A stretch of DNA of 64,000 bases from Sphingobacteriales bacterium 50-39 (GCA_001898505.1 MKTZ01000026.1:186001-250000), one strand, 5' to 3'; shown: positions 15,804-25,418, counted from the stretch's first letter. Notes: generated by a model not told the origin, from the letters alone. A program made the numbers and translations.

Positions 15804-18155
15804 TTATTTACTTACTTTATCTTTCTTTCTGCTCTTCTTTTCTTCGTCATAGCCATAGGTATATTCCTTGCCATAGCCATAACCATAGCCGTAATTGATG
15901 CCACCCATGCCACGGTTTCTGACACCGTTGAACACAATGGCAAGGTTCTTCAATCCACGGATCTTTATATTGTTATCCAGCATCTTTATGTAGCCCTTGG
16001 GCGTCACTTTGTGGCGTACCACATAGAGGGTTGCATCACAGAGCGGTGAAAGGATATAGGCATCCGTCACAGGGCCCACGGGAGCCGTATCGATGAGGAT
16101 ATAGTCAAAAATAGTATCGAGATATTGCAGCAGCTCATCCAGCTTGCCATTCAGGATCAGCTCTGATGGATTGGGCGGAATGGCGCCGGAAGGGATAATA
16201 AACAGATTATTGCTGACCTCTGTCCTTTTGATGATGTGATCGGCGTCTTTATTGCCAATGAAATAATTGGTAATGCCTACTTCCCGGCTGACGTCGAATA
16301 GCTGGCTGATCTTTGGCTTGCGCAGGTCCAGCTCCAAAAGAACCACTTTTTTATCCGTCAGGGCAAGGCTCATGGCCAGATTGGCTGCGATAAAGCTTTT
16401 ACCCTCTCCGCTGATGGTGGAAGTGACGAGTATTTTCTTCTTTCTGGAGTTGATGCCAATATAGGCCATGGATGTCCGCAGTTGCCGGAATTGTTCTGCA
16501 ATAACCGTGCGCTGCCCCGGAGATACGACCAGGGGATGATCCTCTGCCGGCTGGTACATGATCTCCCCAACCACGGGTACTGTGGTATACTTCTCTATCT
16601 CGCTCCTGAATACGATACGCTGGTTCAACCCCTCACGTATAGCTATGAGGCCGGCGCCCAGTCCGATAGCAGCCAAGACGGCGAGCGCCCAGATCAGCAA
16701 AGGTTTGGGGCTGACGGGTTTTACCGTAGTAGCGGCGGAGTCTATGATACGGGTGTCGGCGATGGCGGAGCTGAAAGTGAGGGCTGTCTCTTCCCTTTTT
16801 TGGAGGAGAAAGGAATAGATGCTGTTCTTGATGCCCTGCTGTCTGCTGATCTCCACCAGTTTCCGTTCTTTGGCGGGGAGGGTCCTGAGGATACTAGCAT
16901 AGCTGTTGCTGGTATTGAGCAGGTTGCCTCTTCCTGCCGTAAGGTTCTTACGGAGGCTTCCCACATTCTCCAGGATGCTGGGTTTGATCTTCTCGATCTC
17001 ATGACGCAGGGACACCAGCACGGGATTGTTCTCAGCTGTGGTCTTGCTCAGACCTTCGTATTTCACCTCCAGGTCGTATAGCTTCTGAAGCAGGTCTTCC
17101 AGCACGGGGTCGTCTACGCCAAAGGTGGAAGGGACGATGCCTGTCTGGTTGTCCTTGGACCGTACATAACTTTCCACCTGGTCAAGAACGGCCAGCTGCA
17201 CGTTGAGCTCGCTGAGCTTCTGATCATTGGCGCCTACATTGTTCAGATAAAGCTGTCCCTGGGCGCTGATGTCTACAATACCTGCTTCGGTCTTGTATTT
17301 CTGTATCCCGTGTTCGACGCTGTCTAGCTCGGAAGCAACAAGTCCCAGCCTTTCGTTGATGAAACGGAGGGTATTTGCAGCCAGGGCGTTCTTATCGTTG
17401 ATACCGGCCTTGTTATATTCTTTGATGAGGCCGTTGAGGATATCCTCCCCTCTTTTAGGAACGGCATCTTTTATTTTCAGGTCGATAACGGAAGACAGCT
17501 TGGTAGCTTGGGTGACCTTCAAATCAATGAGCAGCTCATCCGTTACGGCCCTTACGCTGCGCAGGGAGAAGAACAGGGGCCTCGGCTTATCGGGAACCAC
17601 ATAATTGGGGTTGGCAATGAAGCGGATGTCGCCGTAGTAGTTCTTTATCCACTGGCCTAAAGGATATTTTCCGCCGGGTATGGAGACTTCCTTGGTGACA
17701 TTGTCGTACGTAAAATATATCTTTTTTTGTTCGATGAGCGAGTCAGGTTGCCTGACCTGCACTATCACAGGCGAGGTAAGATAGGCGGGTCTGGAATTGA
17801 TCCGGCCTTCCTGGGTGACAGGGGCATAAAGATCCAGGTTCTTTACTACTTCGCGCATAAGGGTCCTGGATTGAATGACTTCAATTTCATTCTCAACCAG
17901 TTTCTTACTGCCAAAAAGGTTCAGTTGCTCCATGAGATTGGAGTTGTCATCCAAACCCTTTTTCTCATCTTTTACCAGGATGGTGGCAGCTGTCTCATAT
18001 TCGGGTACCGCATAATGCAGGTAGAAATAAGCTCCTGTGCCGGATAACAGCAGCAGAAACAAGAACAGCGGCCAGTAAGGCAGGTATTTGAACAGTACCT
18101 GGGAGAATAGGCTGCTTTCCTCATCTTCGAAAATGTTCTTATTGGATACCTGCAT
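15804..18155 (-). CDS. wzc: Wzc-like polysaccharide co-polymerase / BY-kinase
   Basis: 783 residues. A first membrane helix near residues 30-50 is followed by a Wzz-type periplasmic domain with long coiled-coil helices (about 60-480), including the GNVR-like tail. A second membrane helix (LLIWALAVLAAIGLGAGLI) follows near 490. The cytoplasmic BY-kinase domain has Walker A SGEGKS near 582, the A' motif LLELDLRKPK near 604 and Walker B YILIDTAP near 683. The C-terminus has a cluster of seven tyrosines (GYGYGYG and nearby, about 752-767), the autophosphorylation tail. It controls chain length and export together with Wza, encoded 34 bases upstream. No cognate Wzb phosphatase gene is visible in the window. 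Confidence 0.95.
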   Translation of the reverse strand: MQVSNKNIFEDEESSLFSQVLFKYLPYWPLFLFLLLLSGTGAYFYLHYAVPEYETAATILVKDEKKGLDDNSNLMEQLNLFGSKKLVENEIEVIQSRTLMREVVKNLDLYAPVTQEGRINSRPAYLTSPVIVQVRQPDSLIEQKKIYFTYDNVTKEVSIPGGKYPLGQWIKNYYGDIRFIANPNYVVPDKPRPLFFSLRSVRAVTDELLIDLKVTQATKLSSVIDLKIKDAVPKRGEDILNGLIKEYNKAGINDKNALAANTLRFINERLGLVASELDSVEHGIQKYKTEAGIVDISAQGQLYLNNVGANDQKLSELNVQLAVLDQVESYVRSKDNQTGIVPSTFGVDDPVLEDLLQKLYDLEVKYEGLSKTTAENNPVLVSLRHEIEKIKPSILENVGSLRKNLTAGRGNLLNTSNSYASILRTLPAKERKLVEISRQQGIKNSIYSFLLQKREETALTFSSAIADTRIIDSAATTVKPVSPKPLLIWALAVLAAIGLGAGLIAIREGLNQRIVFRSEIEKYTTVPVVGEIMYQPAEDHPLVVSPGQRTVIAEQFRQLRTSMAYIGINSRKKKILVTSTISGEGKSFIAANLAMSLALTDKKVVLLELDLRKPKISQLFDVSREVGITNYFIGNKDADHIIKRTEVSNNLFIIPSGAIPPNPSELILNGKLDELLQYLDTIFDYILIDTAPVGPVTDAYILSPLCDATLYVVRHKVTPKGYIKMLDNNIKIRGLKNLAIVFNGVRNRGMGGINYGYGYGYGKEYTYGYDEEKKSRKKDKVSK

Positions 18156-18189
18156 AAGCTCACATTTTATTATTTCACATAATTCCGCA

Positions 18190-19011
18190 TTATTTCACAT
18201 AATGCAATGTCACCACTGCTATTAATGATGCAGCGCTCAATATGATGGGTAATAATTGCTGGGTTCTGCTGGTGGCCGCAATCTTATCTTTACGCGGCTC
18301 TACATAGACGATATCGTTGGTCTTTAAATAGTAATAAGGCGAAAGTAGGATATCATTGGAATTGAGGTCGATGCGTTTGATGATCTTCTTATCGCCCTCC
18401 TCGCGTATCAGCAACACGTTGTCCCTTTTGGCGTAGATGGTAAGGTCTCCCGCGAGACCCAGGGCTTCCAGGATAGAGATCCTTTCATTGGCGACATTGA
18501 GCGTAGTAGGTCGTGCTACTTCACCGAGCACGGTGACCCTGAAGTTGAGGAAGCGGGCAGTAACGATGGGGTCCACCAGTAATTTCCTGTTGGTAAGTGT
18601 ATCTGTAAGAAGGTTTTCCAGCTGTCGTTTGGTGAGGCCGGCTGCTTTTACCGACCCGAGGACGGGGAATTTGATCGAGCCATCTGAGTTGACGAGATAG
18701 CCCATTAATTGTGGTGTTCCATATCCGCCTGTTGAAGGTGTTGTCCCGGACGATGTGGCTGTCACGGGCATCGTTATATTGGGTGTATTGAAGACCATAG
18801 AGGCTTCCGGGTTAAGGCTCGTTACCGAGATATTGAGCAGGTCATTGGGTTGTATCACTGGCTCAACACTGGCTAGGGTGTTACTTAATGTCGTATCCTG
18901 GATGTTATTGAAATAAACTGCCTTCCTGCTGTTGTAACAAGAAGTCAACAAAAACCCTGAAAAAATAAAAAGCATCCAAATTTTCGAATACATATATCTG
19001 TTATAGTTCAT
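18190..19011 (-). CDS. wza: Wza-like outer-membrane polysaccharide export lipoprotein
   Basis: 273 residues from the first ATG (19011). In-frame ATGs at 18993 and 18975 are alternatives. A lipobox FLLTSC ends at Cys25, so the protein is lipidated. The poly-export domain lies at about 50-130 (IQPNDLLNISVTSLNPEA, INSDG-like LVNSDGSIKFPVLGSVKAAG). A single SLBB-like domain follows (VTVLGEVARPTTLNVANERI, about 165-230). One hydrophobic helix (LLPIILSAASLIAVVTL) sits at the extreme C-terminus, the expected outer-membrane-spanning segment. It is the first gene of the polysaccharide operon, preceded by a leader of about 295 nt. It forms the export channel with Wzc. Confidence 0.9.
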   Translation of the reverse strand: MNYNRYMYSKIWMLFIFSGFLLTSCYNSRKAVYFNNIQDTTLSNTLASVEPVIQPNDLLNISVTSLNPEASMVFNTPNITMPVTATSSGTTPSTGGYGTPQLMGYLVNSDGSIKFPVLGSVKAAGLTKRQLENLLTDTLTNRKLLVDPIVTARFLNFRVTVLGEVARPTTLNVANERISILEALGLAGDLTIYAKRDNVLLIREEGDKKIIKRIDLNSNDILLSPYYYLKTNDIVYVEPRKDKIAATSRTQQLLPIILSAASLIAVVTLHYVK

Positions 19012-19075
19012 ACAAAGCCATTCCACTCCCAGCAACGCTGGAAAATCAATCCTGTTCAGGGAATAAGCAGCCGTT

Positions 19076-19109
19076 CATTCGTACAACCATCATTGTGGTT
19101 GCGTGAATG
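19076..19109 (-). promoter_or_regulatory. Hairpin in the leader of the polysaccharide operon
   Basis: An imperfect inverted repeat: CATTC at 19076-19080 pairs with GAATG at 19105-19109, and CAACCA with TGGTTG inside, separated by a 6-base loop. Three weak or wobble positions lie between the two helices. It lies about 65 bases before the wza ATG in the transcribed leader. No T-run follows, so it is not a simple terminator. A role as a pause or recruitment element for the UpxY-like antiterminator is plausible but not shown. Confidence 0.4.
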
Positions 19110-19311
19110 GCAATAACATCCCGCATCAGGGAGCTACATACTTAAGTGCTGATCTGAGTCTAGTAAGCAAGAATCGGAAATCGACACGGCGTTTTAAAAG
19201 GATCCAGGTGGGCAACCGTAGATCTTTTAATAAGGAATTTAGCGTGGTTATTCGTAGGCTGGAGTCCCGGCGGGGGGTAGTTTTCTACGCTAGAAATTTG
19301 AGGAGGTAGTG

Positions 19312-19343
19312 CAAAACTATTACATATGTCCCAAAATTCCAAA
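19312..19343 (-). promoter_or_regulatory. Bacteroidota-type promoter of the polysaccharide operon
   Basis: Read on the minus strand, TTTG (19340-19343) is followed after exactly 20 bases by TAGTTTTG (19312-19319). This matches the Bacteroidota sigma-ABfr consensus TTTG-N19/20-TAnnTTTG. Transcription would begin near 19305, giving a leader of about 295 nt before wza. A second identical TAGTTTTG lies 102 bases further upstream (19414-19421) without a well-spaced -33 element. A TCAAAG/CTTTGA inverted repeat with a 4-base loop at 19380-19395 sits just upstream of the -33 element and could be an operator. Nothing coding was seen in 19036-19574. Confidence 0.65.
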
Positions 19344-19574
19344 TCCACCCTTCCACTTAACAATTACGAATATGATCTTTCAAAGGATGCTTTGAGAATT
19401 ACAAATTCCATTCCAAAACTATGGGCCCTCAAAGTATTTATTAACATATAGCGATGAAAATCTTTTAATTAAGCATTAAACAATGGGGACAAACAACCTC
19501 TATCACTCTACAGGTAAGCATTTATAATAAATATAATTATGCAATTTTTATTCCCCTGCGAGTGTGGACTTTCT

Positions 19575-21545
19575 TCAACGGTGTATATGCGCTGCAAATC
19601 CTCCGCCCGGCGCCATCTTAATAGTCATATTATATTGAGGGGACAGTTGTTGGGTCCGTGTCTCCAGGTGATTGGGATTCACGGGAGCATCGTATGCATC
19701 CGACCAGGTGACGAGCGTATAGGTATGCGGCCCCAAAAAACTCAACGGGATGGTCACCTCCCGCGCTTCATGATCATTGATCGCGCCGATGAACCACTCC
19801 TCCCCCTTTCTTCGGGCGATAATAATGTACTTATCCACGACTGCATCTATGACTTTTGTCTCATCCCATACAGTCGGTACTTGCTGTATGAATTCGAAGC
19901 CGGGCTGGCCTTCGTAGGCATCGGGATAATCGCACACCATGGCCAGGGCGCTCTCCAGAACTACGTACATTCCTAACATATGACAACGGGTGCCAAGCAT
20001 CAGCGGACGGGTATATTGCACCCGGAAAAGAGAATCGGGGACGGCGCGAAAGCCTCCCAGGTGATAGTCGGTGGCGCCAGCCAGCAGGCGGGTAAAAGGC
20101 ATATTGAGGTCGTGATCAGGCGTGATCCTCTTGGCCCATTTATTCACCTCATAGTTCAGCGTGCCCTCCCTGGTGAACTCATTGGGATAGGTGCGACTAA
20201 GGCCGGTGGGCTTATATGCTCCATGGAACTGGATATGCAAATGATGCCGTGCTGCTTTCTCCAATATCTCCGTTTGTATATTGACCATCTGCTGATCGTC
20301 CCTATCCATAAAATCTACCATCATACCATTAATGCCCCATCTCTCAAACTGGGCAAAGGCGGAGTCGAGACGAGGATACAGGGCAGCCCAATGCACCCAC
20401 ACACGGATACCTACCCCTTTCCGATGCGCGTAATCGCATACCTGCTGCATATCGAGACCAGGTACGGCATGGGTAGGGTCTGCATGAGGTCCCGGCATGA
20501 AGCCCGCCCCATCATTGACATACCATTCATGAAGGCCGTATTCAACCACGGAATGATATTGCAGTCCCGCACGCGCGCAGAAGTCGATATAATATTGGGC
20601 AGTGGCAAAATTATTACCCGGCGCATCCAATGTATCGGGCACTACATTGCCATTCCACCAGGGGAAGGTGGTCTTGCCGGGACGTATCCACGAAGTGTCG
20701 CCGATCCTGCAGGGTGGGCTGAGATCGGTGATGATATTGGACTCGATGAGAGCCCCGACCCTGTCGCTGATCAACAGCACCCGCCAGGGGCTGTAATGAG
20801 GAAGATCCGCCCGTACACAAAGCCCTGAACCATCGGGCAAGGGAGACAGCCTGCCTGTCAGATCATGGTCATGCTTTTCCAGGTACATGCCGGCATAATC
20901 CAGCAAGGCGGCTTCCGTGATGGCCATGTAATAATGTCCGGGGAATTCGAAAAGCGCGGGCATATCCATCAACGTATCCGCTTTCAAGGAGTTCCAGGAT
21001 GTGGTAGTATATTCCCCTTCATGGCTGCTGGTAAAATTTGGCAGCAGCAGCGCCTTTATCCTTGGGTCGCCCGCCAGCCGGAATCGTGTATGCTCTCCCG
21101 TTAGCTGCAGCGAGGTCCATCCTTCCTGCTGCGGGAATTCGTAGCGAAAGGCCAGACCATCATCAAAAGCCCGGACGATCAGCTTTATCCTCCTGAACGG
21201 GGCAATGGTTTCTTTCAGCGTAAGGATCATTTCGCGATAGCCATCGCGCACATGGCTGGTCTTGCCCGTCAGCAGGGAATAATCCTCTACCCCCTCCCGG
21301 ATGGCGACGTCGGCAAGCTTCATCTTTGCTCCCAGATCCCGTTGATCCTTGAATGACAACGACAGAGAGCTGGAAACTATAAGCGGTATCCCTTTATAGG
21401 TGACCGAATAAACGGGAAAACTATCGGTAAGCCGGAGATCATAGACAAGTCGCTTGTCCGGGGAGAAGAGGCGAGCTGTCTTTTGCGCCCATGCCGGCAT
21501 GACAGCGAGTATGCTCCATAAGCAGAGAATGAAAGATCGTTTCAT
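19575..21545 (-). CDS. Glycoside hydrolase family 97 protein (alpha-glycosidase type)
   Basis: 656 residues with a signal peptide ending AWA-Q near residue 20. An N-terminal beta-sandwich (about 21-290) precedes a (beta/alpha)8 barrel, with GINGMMVDFMDRDDQQMV near 404-421. Next come IQFHGAYKPTGLSRTYPNE and TREGTLNYE near 438-466, and then a small C-terminal beta domain. These are GH97 hallmarks. The Asp-containing VDFMDRDD segment resembles the retaining subgroup, which uses an Asp nucleophile (probably D411), as opposed to the inverting SusB subgroup. Acting in the periplasm, it would release alpha-linked glucose or galactose. It follows an Oar-like TonB receptor across a terminator. No SusD homologue is nearby, so it is not a classical PUL. 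Confidence 0.9.
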   Translation of the reverse strand: MKRSFILCLWSILAVMPAWAQKTARLFSPDKRLVYDLRLTDSFPVYSVTYKGIPLIVSSSLSLSFKDQRDLGAKMKLADVAIREGVEDYSLLTGKTSHVRDGYREMILTLKETIAPFRRIKLIVRAFDDGLAFRYEFPQQEGWTSLQLTGEHTRFRLAGDPRIKALLLPNFTSSHEGEYTTTSWNSLKADTLMDMPALFEFPGHYYMAITEAALLDYAGMYLEKHDHDLTGRLSPLPDGSGLCVRADLPHYSPWRVLLISDRVGALIESNIITDLSPPCRIGDTSWIRPGKTTFPWWNGNVVPDTLDAPGNNFATAQYYIDFCARAGLQYHSVVEYGLHEWYVNDGAGFMPGPHADPTHAVPGLDMQQVCDYAHRKGVGIRVWVHWAALYPRLDSAFAQFERWGINGMMVDFMDRDDQQMVNIQTEILEKAARHHLHIQFHGAYKPTGLSRTYPNEFTREGTLNYEVNKWAKRITPDHDLNMPFTRLLAGATDYHLGGFRAVPDSLFRVQYTRPLMLGTRCHMLGMYVVLESALAMVCDYPDAYEGQPGFEFIQQVPTVWDETKVIDAVVDKYIIIARRKGEEWFIGAINDHEAREVTIPLSFLGPHTYTLVTWSDAYDAPVNPNHLETRTQQLSPQYNMTIKMAPGGGFAAHIHR

Positions 21546-21584
21546 AATGGCAATATTGCCACTAAGATAAGGGCACTAAAATAA

Positions 21585-21612
21585 AAAGAGGAAGCAATGC
21601 TTCCCCTTTTTT
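21585..21612 (-). terminator. Rho-independent terminator after the Oar-like receptor
   Basis: GGAAG at 21590-21594 pairs with CTTCC at 21600-21604 around a 5-base loop. T-rich tracts lie on both sides, so it can work in either direction. On the minus strand it follows the receptor stop codon by about 15 bases and lies before the GH97 start, suggesting the two genes are at least partly separate transcripts. Confidence 0.75.
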
Positions 21613-21622
21613 TATCTTGATG

Positions 21623-24600
21623 TTAGAACGAGTACCGAGCCCCAAATTGGACGGAGTAGTAGGTCGCTGTTTTTTGTCTTTGCCCTGCGCTGGTATTGAC
21701 GGTATATTTATAGGAATTTGTGGTGGGATCGAAACCTGCCAGCGAATAGGGATTGGTATTGATGATCTGGGTATACCCACCCCACTTGTAATTCAGCAGA
21801 TTCAGCACATTGAAAATATCGCAACGGAAGCTGATCTTGTTGGTCTTGAACACCTTCAGTTCGTATGCTACGCTCATGTTCCATTGTGTGCGCCAGGGCA
21901 TGAGGCCTCCGAGATAAGGGGCGAACTTACCAAAATTGGATTGAAGGAACTTCCGGTATTCGGGGCTGGTGTTCTGCAGCAGGGTGTTCATACCAGTGAC
22001 GATATTGGCCGGTGTATTCGGGTTATTGGGATCATAAATATAGGCCAGGTCTTGGCCGTCGTTGCCTTCTCCGATGACGTCCTTGTCGATATAGGCAGAA
22101 TAACGGGCATTCTGATAAGCCTGGAAGGACGAGCTGATGCTGAATCCGTAGAACGTGGGGCTGAGGAACAATGCCACGATCTTGTTAGGCTGATCGCCAT
22201 CGCTGTACCAGTTCTTGCCATAAGCGGAATAGTTCCAGTAGGATGCTCCGACGGCAAAGTTCGCGTTGCGGGGGTCGCCGTTGTCGTATGGCGGTGCGCC
22301 TGTAGCTTTGCCTTTGGCATAGGAGATGGAGAAAGTACCGTCGCGGCCTATCTGGGCGGCAGCTTCTATTACAGCGCCAATATATTTGGAGGACCACTTG
22401 GTATTGGTGAAATACCTTACCTGGTTGAAATTGGATGAAATACGGGAGTATTTGATGTCCGACTGGTTCTTGCTGGCAGGATTGATGTTAGACGGGTCCA
22501 TATATACCTCACGGCCTTCGTTCGTTACAAAACCAGGCGTACGTTTCAGGTTCAGATCATATAAGTAGAAATTATCCCAGGTATTGTCGAAGTATACGTT
22601 GGCTCCCATCCGGAACCAATTGTTAAAGTAGTGGTAATAGCTCAGGCTGGTCTTGAAGGTCAGCGGATTCTTCAAATGCTTGTCCAATACCAGTACCGTG
22701 GCGGGCTGCTTGGTGGGCAGCGAATTGTAATAGGCCACACCCGGCACCAGGCCAAAGTCCTTTTGGTAGCCCCTCCAGTCGGGGATGGGTACGTTGCTGG
22801 TGATGTTGATCTGCCGGAAGTCAACGCCATTATCGATATGCGCAAAAGTGATGGGCTGGGTGGTCAATTCCGAGGCGAAGAGACCGGCGCCCCATTTCAC
22901 GATGTCATGACCATTGTTGTTTACGTCCCAGATCAGGTTGATACGGGGCTGTACATTCTTGGCATCGAAAGGTACCACATGATTGTTTACACCCAGGTCC
23001 TGCTGCAGCTGCGCATTGTAGGTGGGAGCGCTGCCGATGATCTGTCCATCCCAGCGAAGACCGACGGCAAGGCTAAGATTGGGGCGAAGATTGGTTTCCA
23101 TCTGGGCAAAAACACCCAGCTCGATCAGGGGAACACTGATCATCGGATTGACTCCGTTGAGAGGTATCTTACGATTGAAACGATAAGGATTGTTATTAGC
23201 CATATCCTGTATCGAATTGTAATAGAACTGTCCCTGCTGGTCATGCGACAGCCTGTCGGTGATATGGTTGATATTATTATCCGTACCAAATGTGAAGTTG
23301 AACTTACCTGTCTTGTACCGGAAATAATCCACGATCTGTATCACATCCGAAGCATCCCTTTCAGGTACCCAGTTCTGGTCGCCAAAGGCAACGGTAGTGC
23401 TGACATTGGTGCCGTCGGAAAGAATGGAAGCAACATTGACAAATCCTTCCGGCACGTGGTTATTCAGGAAATGCAGGAATTTGCGATAGGTGCTGAAATT
23501 AAGCTTCAGCTCGTTGACCATACGTGGGGAGAATTCCGTACGGAGACCCAGCATGACGGCATTGTCTATTTCAACACCCGTGTATTGGGTGGTAAGCAGA
23601 CCGCTGCCTTTCAGCTTGTTGGGATCGACGAAATGAAGATAATTGTATTTGAGGGTCAGCAGGTTCTTTTTATTGATATTCCAGTCGAACTTGACGAAAG
23701 CGTTCTTTGTCTCCTGTTTGATATTGATCGTCCCGAATTCCTGGCTGGCTGGGAACCCGAACTGGTTATGCATGATGTCGACGATCTTCTGAAGACTGTC
23801 CTTTGCGATCTTCAGGGCTTTTTCCGCAGCCAGCTGCGTAGCACCTGAATAGTCGAAATCATAGGCCCGGAAAGGGATGGTATTGGTGTATTGATCGTAG
23901 GAGACGAGGAAATGCAGCTTATCCTTGATAATGGGACCACTGAGCAGGGCGCCAAACTGTCCCACTTCGTATTTGCTGGTGAGGTGCTTGCCATTGACAT
24001 CCGTGGTCTGCGCCAGGGAGTTCGCGCCATAGTAACCCCAGGCGGAACCTGACAACGTATTGGTACCGGACTTGGTGATAGCTTTTACCACACCACCCGA
24101 GCCGCGACCGGTAGTAACATCATACGAATTGGTGGAAACCTCAAATTCCCGGATGGTCTCCGAAGAGATGGAGAAGGCGGCGTCGGTGGTTCCGGCAAAG
24201 TGAGCACGGCGGTTGCTCACGCCATCCAGCATATAGCCTGTACCTCCAGGCTTGGCGCCTGCCAGGGAAGCTCCGTTGGCCAGAGGCGACAATACCATCA
24301 GGTCGGTGTAATTGCGGGTGGCTACGGGTATTTTCTGCAGAGCGCGGCTGCTGACGGCTGTGCCGGTACCCAGACGGTCCACACTATTATTGAAACTGGA
24401 GCTGCGTACAACGACCTCCGTCAGTTGGGTAGCATTTTTGCTGAGAGCGATCTTGTGGAGTACCAGGCGATCGCCCAGATTGAGATTATTGTCCTTTAAT
24501 ACGGTGGGCTGGAATCCTACGGCCGATATTTCTATATTGTAAGCACCCACAGGCAATTCGCGAAAGATAAAAAAGCCCTGTTTGTTGGAAATAGAGCTGG

Positions 24601-24781
24601 TGGTGAAGCCCGTGGCCGTGTTCTTCACGATGATGGTAGCTGCCTCCAGGGGTTTGCTGTCATTGTCCTCATAGACAAAACCGCTGATACTGGAACCGCT
24701 GGACTGGGCCATGGCGGCCGTACAGCAGCAAAGCAGCAGTAAATGGAAAAAAACTTGTTTTAGCGACAAGTGCAGGTTCAT
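21623..24781 (-). CDS. Oar-like TonB-dependent outer-membrane receptor
   Basis: 1052 residues from the ATG at 24781; an upstream in-frame TTG is less likely. The signal peptide ends CCTAAMAQ. A carboxypeptidase-regulatory-like domain at about 30-115 (GFVYEDNDSKPLEAATIIVKN) is followed by a plug domain (about 125-240) with GGTGYMLDGVSNRR and GRGSGGVVKAITKSGTN. A long beta-barrel then ends in the expected aromatic C-terminus (QFGARYSF). The order and the GRGSGGVV motif mark the Oar/cell-surface-antigen type of TonB-linked protein instead of SusC. The substrate is unknown. The downstream GH97 gene hints at sugar-related use, but a terminator separates them. Confidence 0.92.
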   Translation of the reverse strand: MNLHLSLKQVFFHLLLLCCCTAAMAQSSGSSISGFVYEDNDSKPLEAATIIVKNTATGFTTSSISNKQGFFIFRELPVGAYNIEISAVGFQPTVLKDNNLNLGDRLVLHKIALSKNATQLTEVVVRSSSFNNSVDRLGTGTAVSSRALQKIPVATRNYTDLMVLSPLANGASLAGAKPGGTGYMLDGVSNRRAHFAGTTDAAFSISSETIREFEVSTNSYDVTTGRGSGGVVKAITKSGTNTLSGSAWGYYGANSLAQTTDVNGKHLTSKYEVGQFGALLSGPIIKDKLHFLVSYDQYTNTIPFRAYDFDYSGATQLAAEKALKIAKDSLQKIVDIMHNQFGFPASQEFGTINIKQETKNAFVKFDWNINKKNLLTLKYNYLHFVDPNKLKGSGLLTTQYTGVEIDNAVMLGLRTEFSPRMVNELKLNFSTYRKFLHFLNNHVPEGFVNVASILSDGTNVSTTVAFGDQNWVPERDASDVIQIVDYFRYKTGKFNFTFGTDNNINHITDRLSHDQQGQFYYNSIQDMANNNPYRFNRKIPLNGVNPMISVPLIELGVFAQMETNLRPNLSLAVGLRWDGQIIGSAPTYNAQLQQDLGVNNHVVPFDAKNVQPRINLIWDVNNNGHDIVKWGAGLFASELTTQPITFAHIDNGVDFRQINITSNVPIPDWRGYQKDFGLVPGVAYYNSLPTKQPATVLVLDKHLKNPLTFKTSLSYYHYFNNWFRMGANVYFDNTWDNFYLYDLNLKRTPGFVTNEGREVYMDPSNINPASKNQSDIKYSRISSNFNQVRYFTNTKWSSKYIGAVIEAAAQIGRDGTFSISYAKGKATGAPPYDNGDPRNANFAVGASYWNYSAYGKNWYSDGDQPNKIVALFLSPTFYGFSISSSFQAYQNARYSAYIDKDVIGEGNDGQDLAYIYDPNNPNTPANIVTGMNTLLQNTSPEYRKFLQSNFGKFAPYLGGLMPWRTQWNMSVAYELKVFKTNKISFRCDIFNVLNLLNYKWGGYTQIINTNPYSLAGFDPTTNSYKYTVNTSAGQRQKTATYYSVQFGARYSF

Positions 24782-24801
24782 AAGCAATTCTTTTTAGGCC
24801 G

Positions 24802-24809
24802 CAAATGTA
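24802..24809 (-). promoter_or_regulatory. -7 box (TACATTTG) for the receptor gene
   Basis: Read on the minus strand, TACATTTG matches TAnnTTTG and lies 20 bases before the receptor ATG, implying a leader of roughly 15 nt. No good TTTG was found at the standard spacing upstream, so the call rests on one half of the promoter. Confidence 0.4.
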
Positions 24810-24914
24810 GGCCGCGAAGATCAACGTCCGTGTCATCCAATTGCTATGTAACCATTAGTTAAGGGAGAGGTAATAATTTCGTAACGATGACGAGCAGGGG
24901 TAACTATTTATTAT

Positions 24915-25406
24915 TTATTTGTGTAATTCATCCAGCAATCCTTTTATATCCAGGCGGTGAGTGTACATCGTTAGCTTCCCTTCTTCGTCCTTTGGCCACT
25001 GGTCCCGGGGTCTGTCCCAGTATAGCTCTACCCCATTGCCATCGGGATCGTCCAGGTACAGCGCTTCGGAAACACCATGATCGCTGGCGCCGGTGAGGGG
25101 ATATTTTGCATCGAGGAGCCGGAAAAGCGCGATGGCCAGGTCTTTTCTTTCGGGATAGAGTATGGCAGTGTGAAAGAGCCCCGGAGCCTTCTCGGGAGCC
25201 GGCGGCTGACCCTTGCTATACCATGTATTAAGCCCTATATGATGGTGATAGCCGCCGGCAGAGATAAAGGCAGCTTCTGTACCATAACGGACCATAAGCT
25301 GGAATCCAAGCAGCCCGCAATAAAAATCCATCGATCGCTGAAGGTCGCTGACCTTGAGATGTACATGTCCGATCCTGGTAGCCGGGGGAATGATATAGTT
25401 CTCCAT
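24915..25406 (-). CDS. VOC (glyoxalase/dioxygenase-fold) metalloprotein
   Basis: 163 residues. Two beta-alpha-beta-beta-beta modules are visible: IGHVHLKVSDLQRSMDFYCGLLGF (about 12-35) and LFHTAILYPERKDLAIALFRLL with ALYLDDPDGNGVELYWDR (about 85-140). Metal ligands expected of the VOC fold are His in GHVHLKV, His in YHHHIGLNTW and Glu in GVELYWD. The pattern is that of CatE-like catechol-2,3-dioxygenase family proteins. The substrate cannot be inferred, and many such genes are orphans. It lies between the receptor and an unknown outer-membrane protein on the same strand. A TACCTTTG box sits 4 bases before its ATG. Confidence 0.88.
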   Translation of the reverse strand: MENYIIPPATRIGHVHLKVSDLQRSMDFYCGLLGFQLMVRYGTEAAFISAGGYHHHIGLNTWYSKGQPPAPEKAPGLFHTAILYPERKDLAIALFRLLDAKYPLTGASDHGVSEALYLDDPDGNGVELYWDRPRDQWPKDEEGKLTMYTHRLDIKGLLDELHK

Positions 25407-25410
25407 GCGG

Positions 25411-25418
25411 CAAAGGTA
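25411..25418 (-). promoter_or_regulatory. -7 box (TACCTTTG) abutting the VOC gene start
   Basis: Read on the minus strand, TACCTTTG matches TAnnTTTG and ends only 4 bases before the ATG at 25406. If functional, the transcript would be leaderless or nearly so. The -33 element is not evident at the usual spacing. Confidence 0.4.

Noticed and set aside
22631-23848. 405-codon plus-strand open frame opposite the Oar-like receptor
   Set aside because: Shadow of a conserved receptor; no domain or start context.
19575-24781. Polysaccharide utilisation locus (SusCD type)
   Set aside because: A GH97 gene and a TonB receptor are adjacent, but the receptor is Oar-like, no SusD or sensor-regulator gene is present, and a terminator separates the two.
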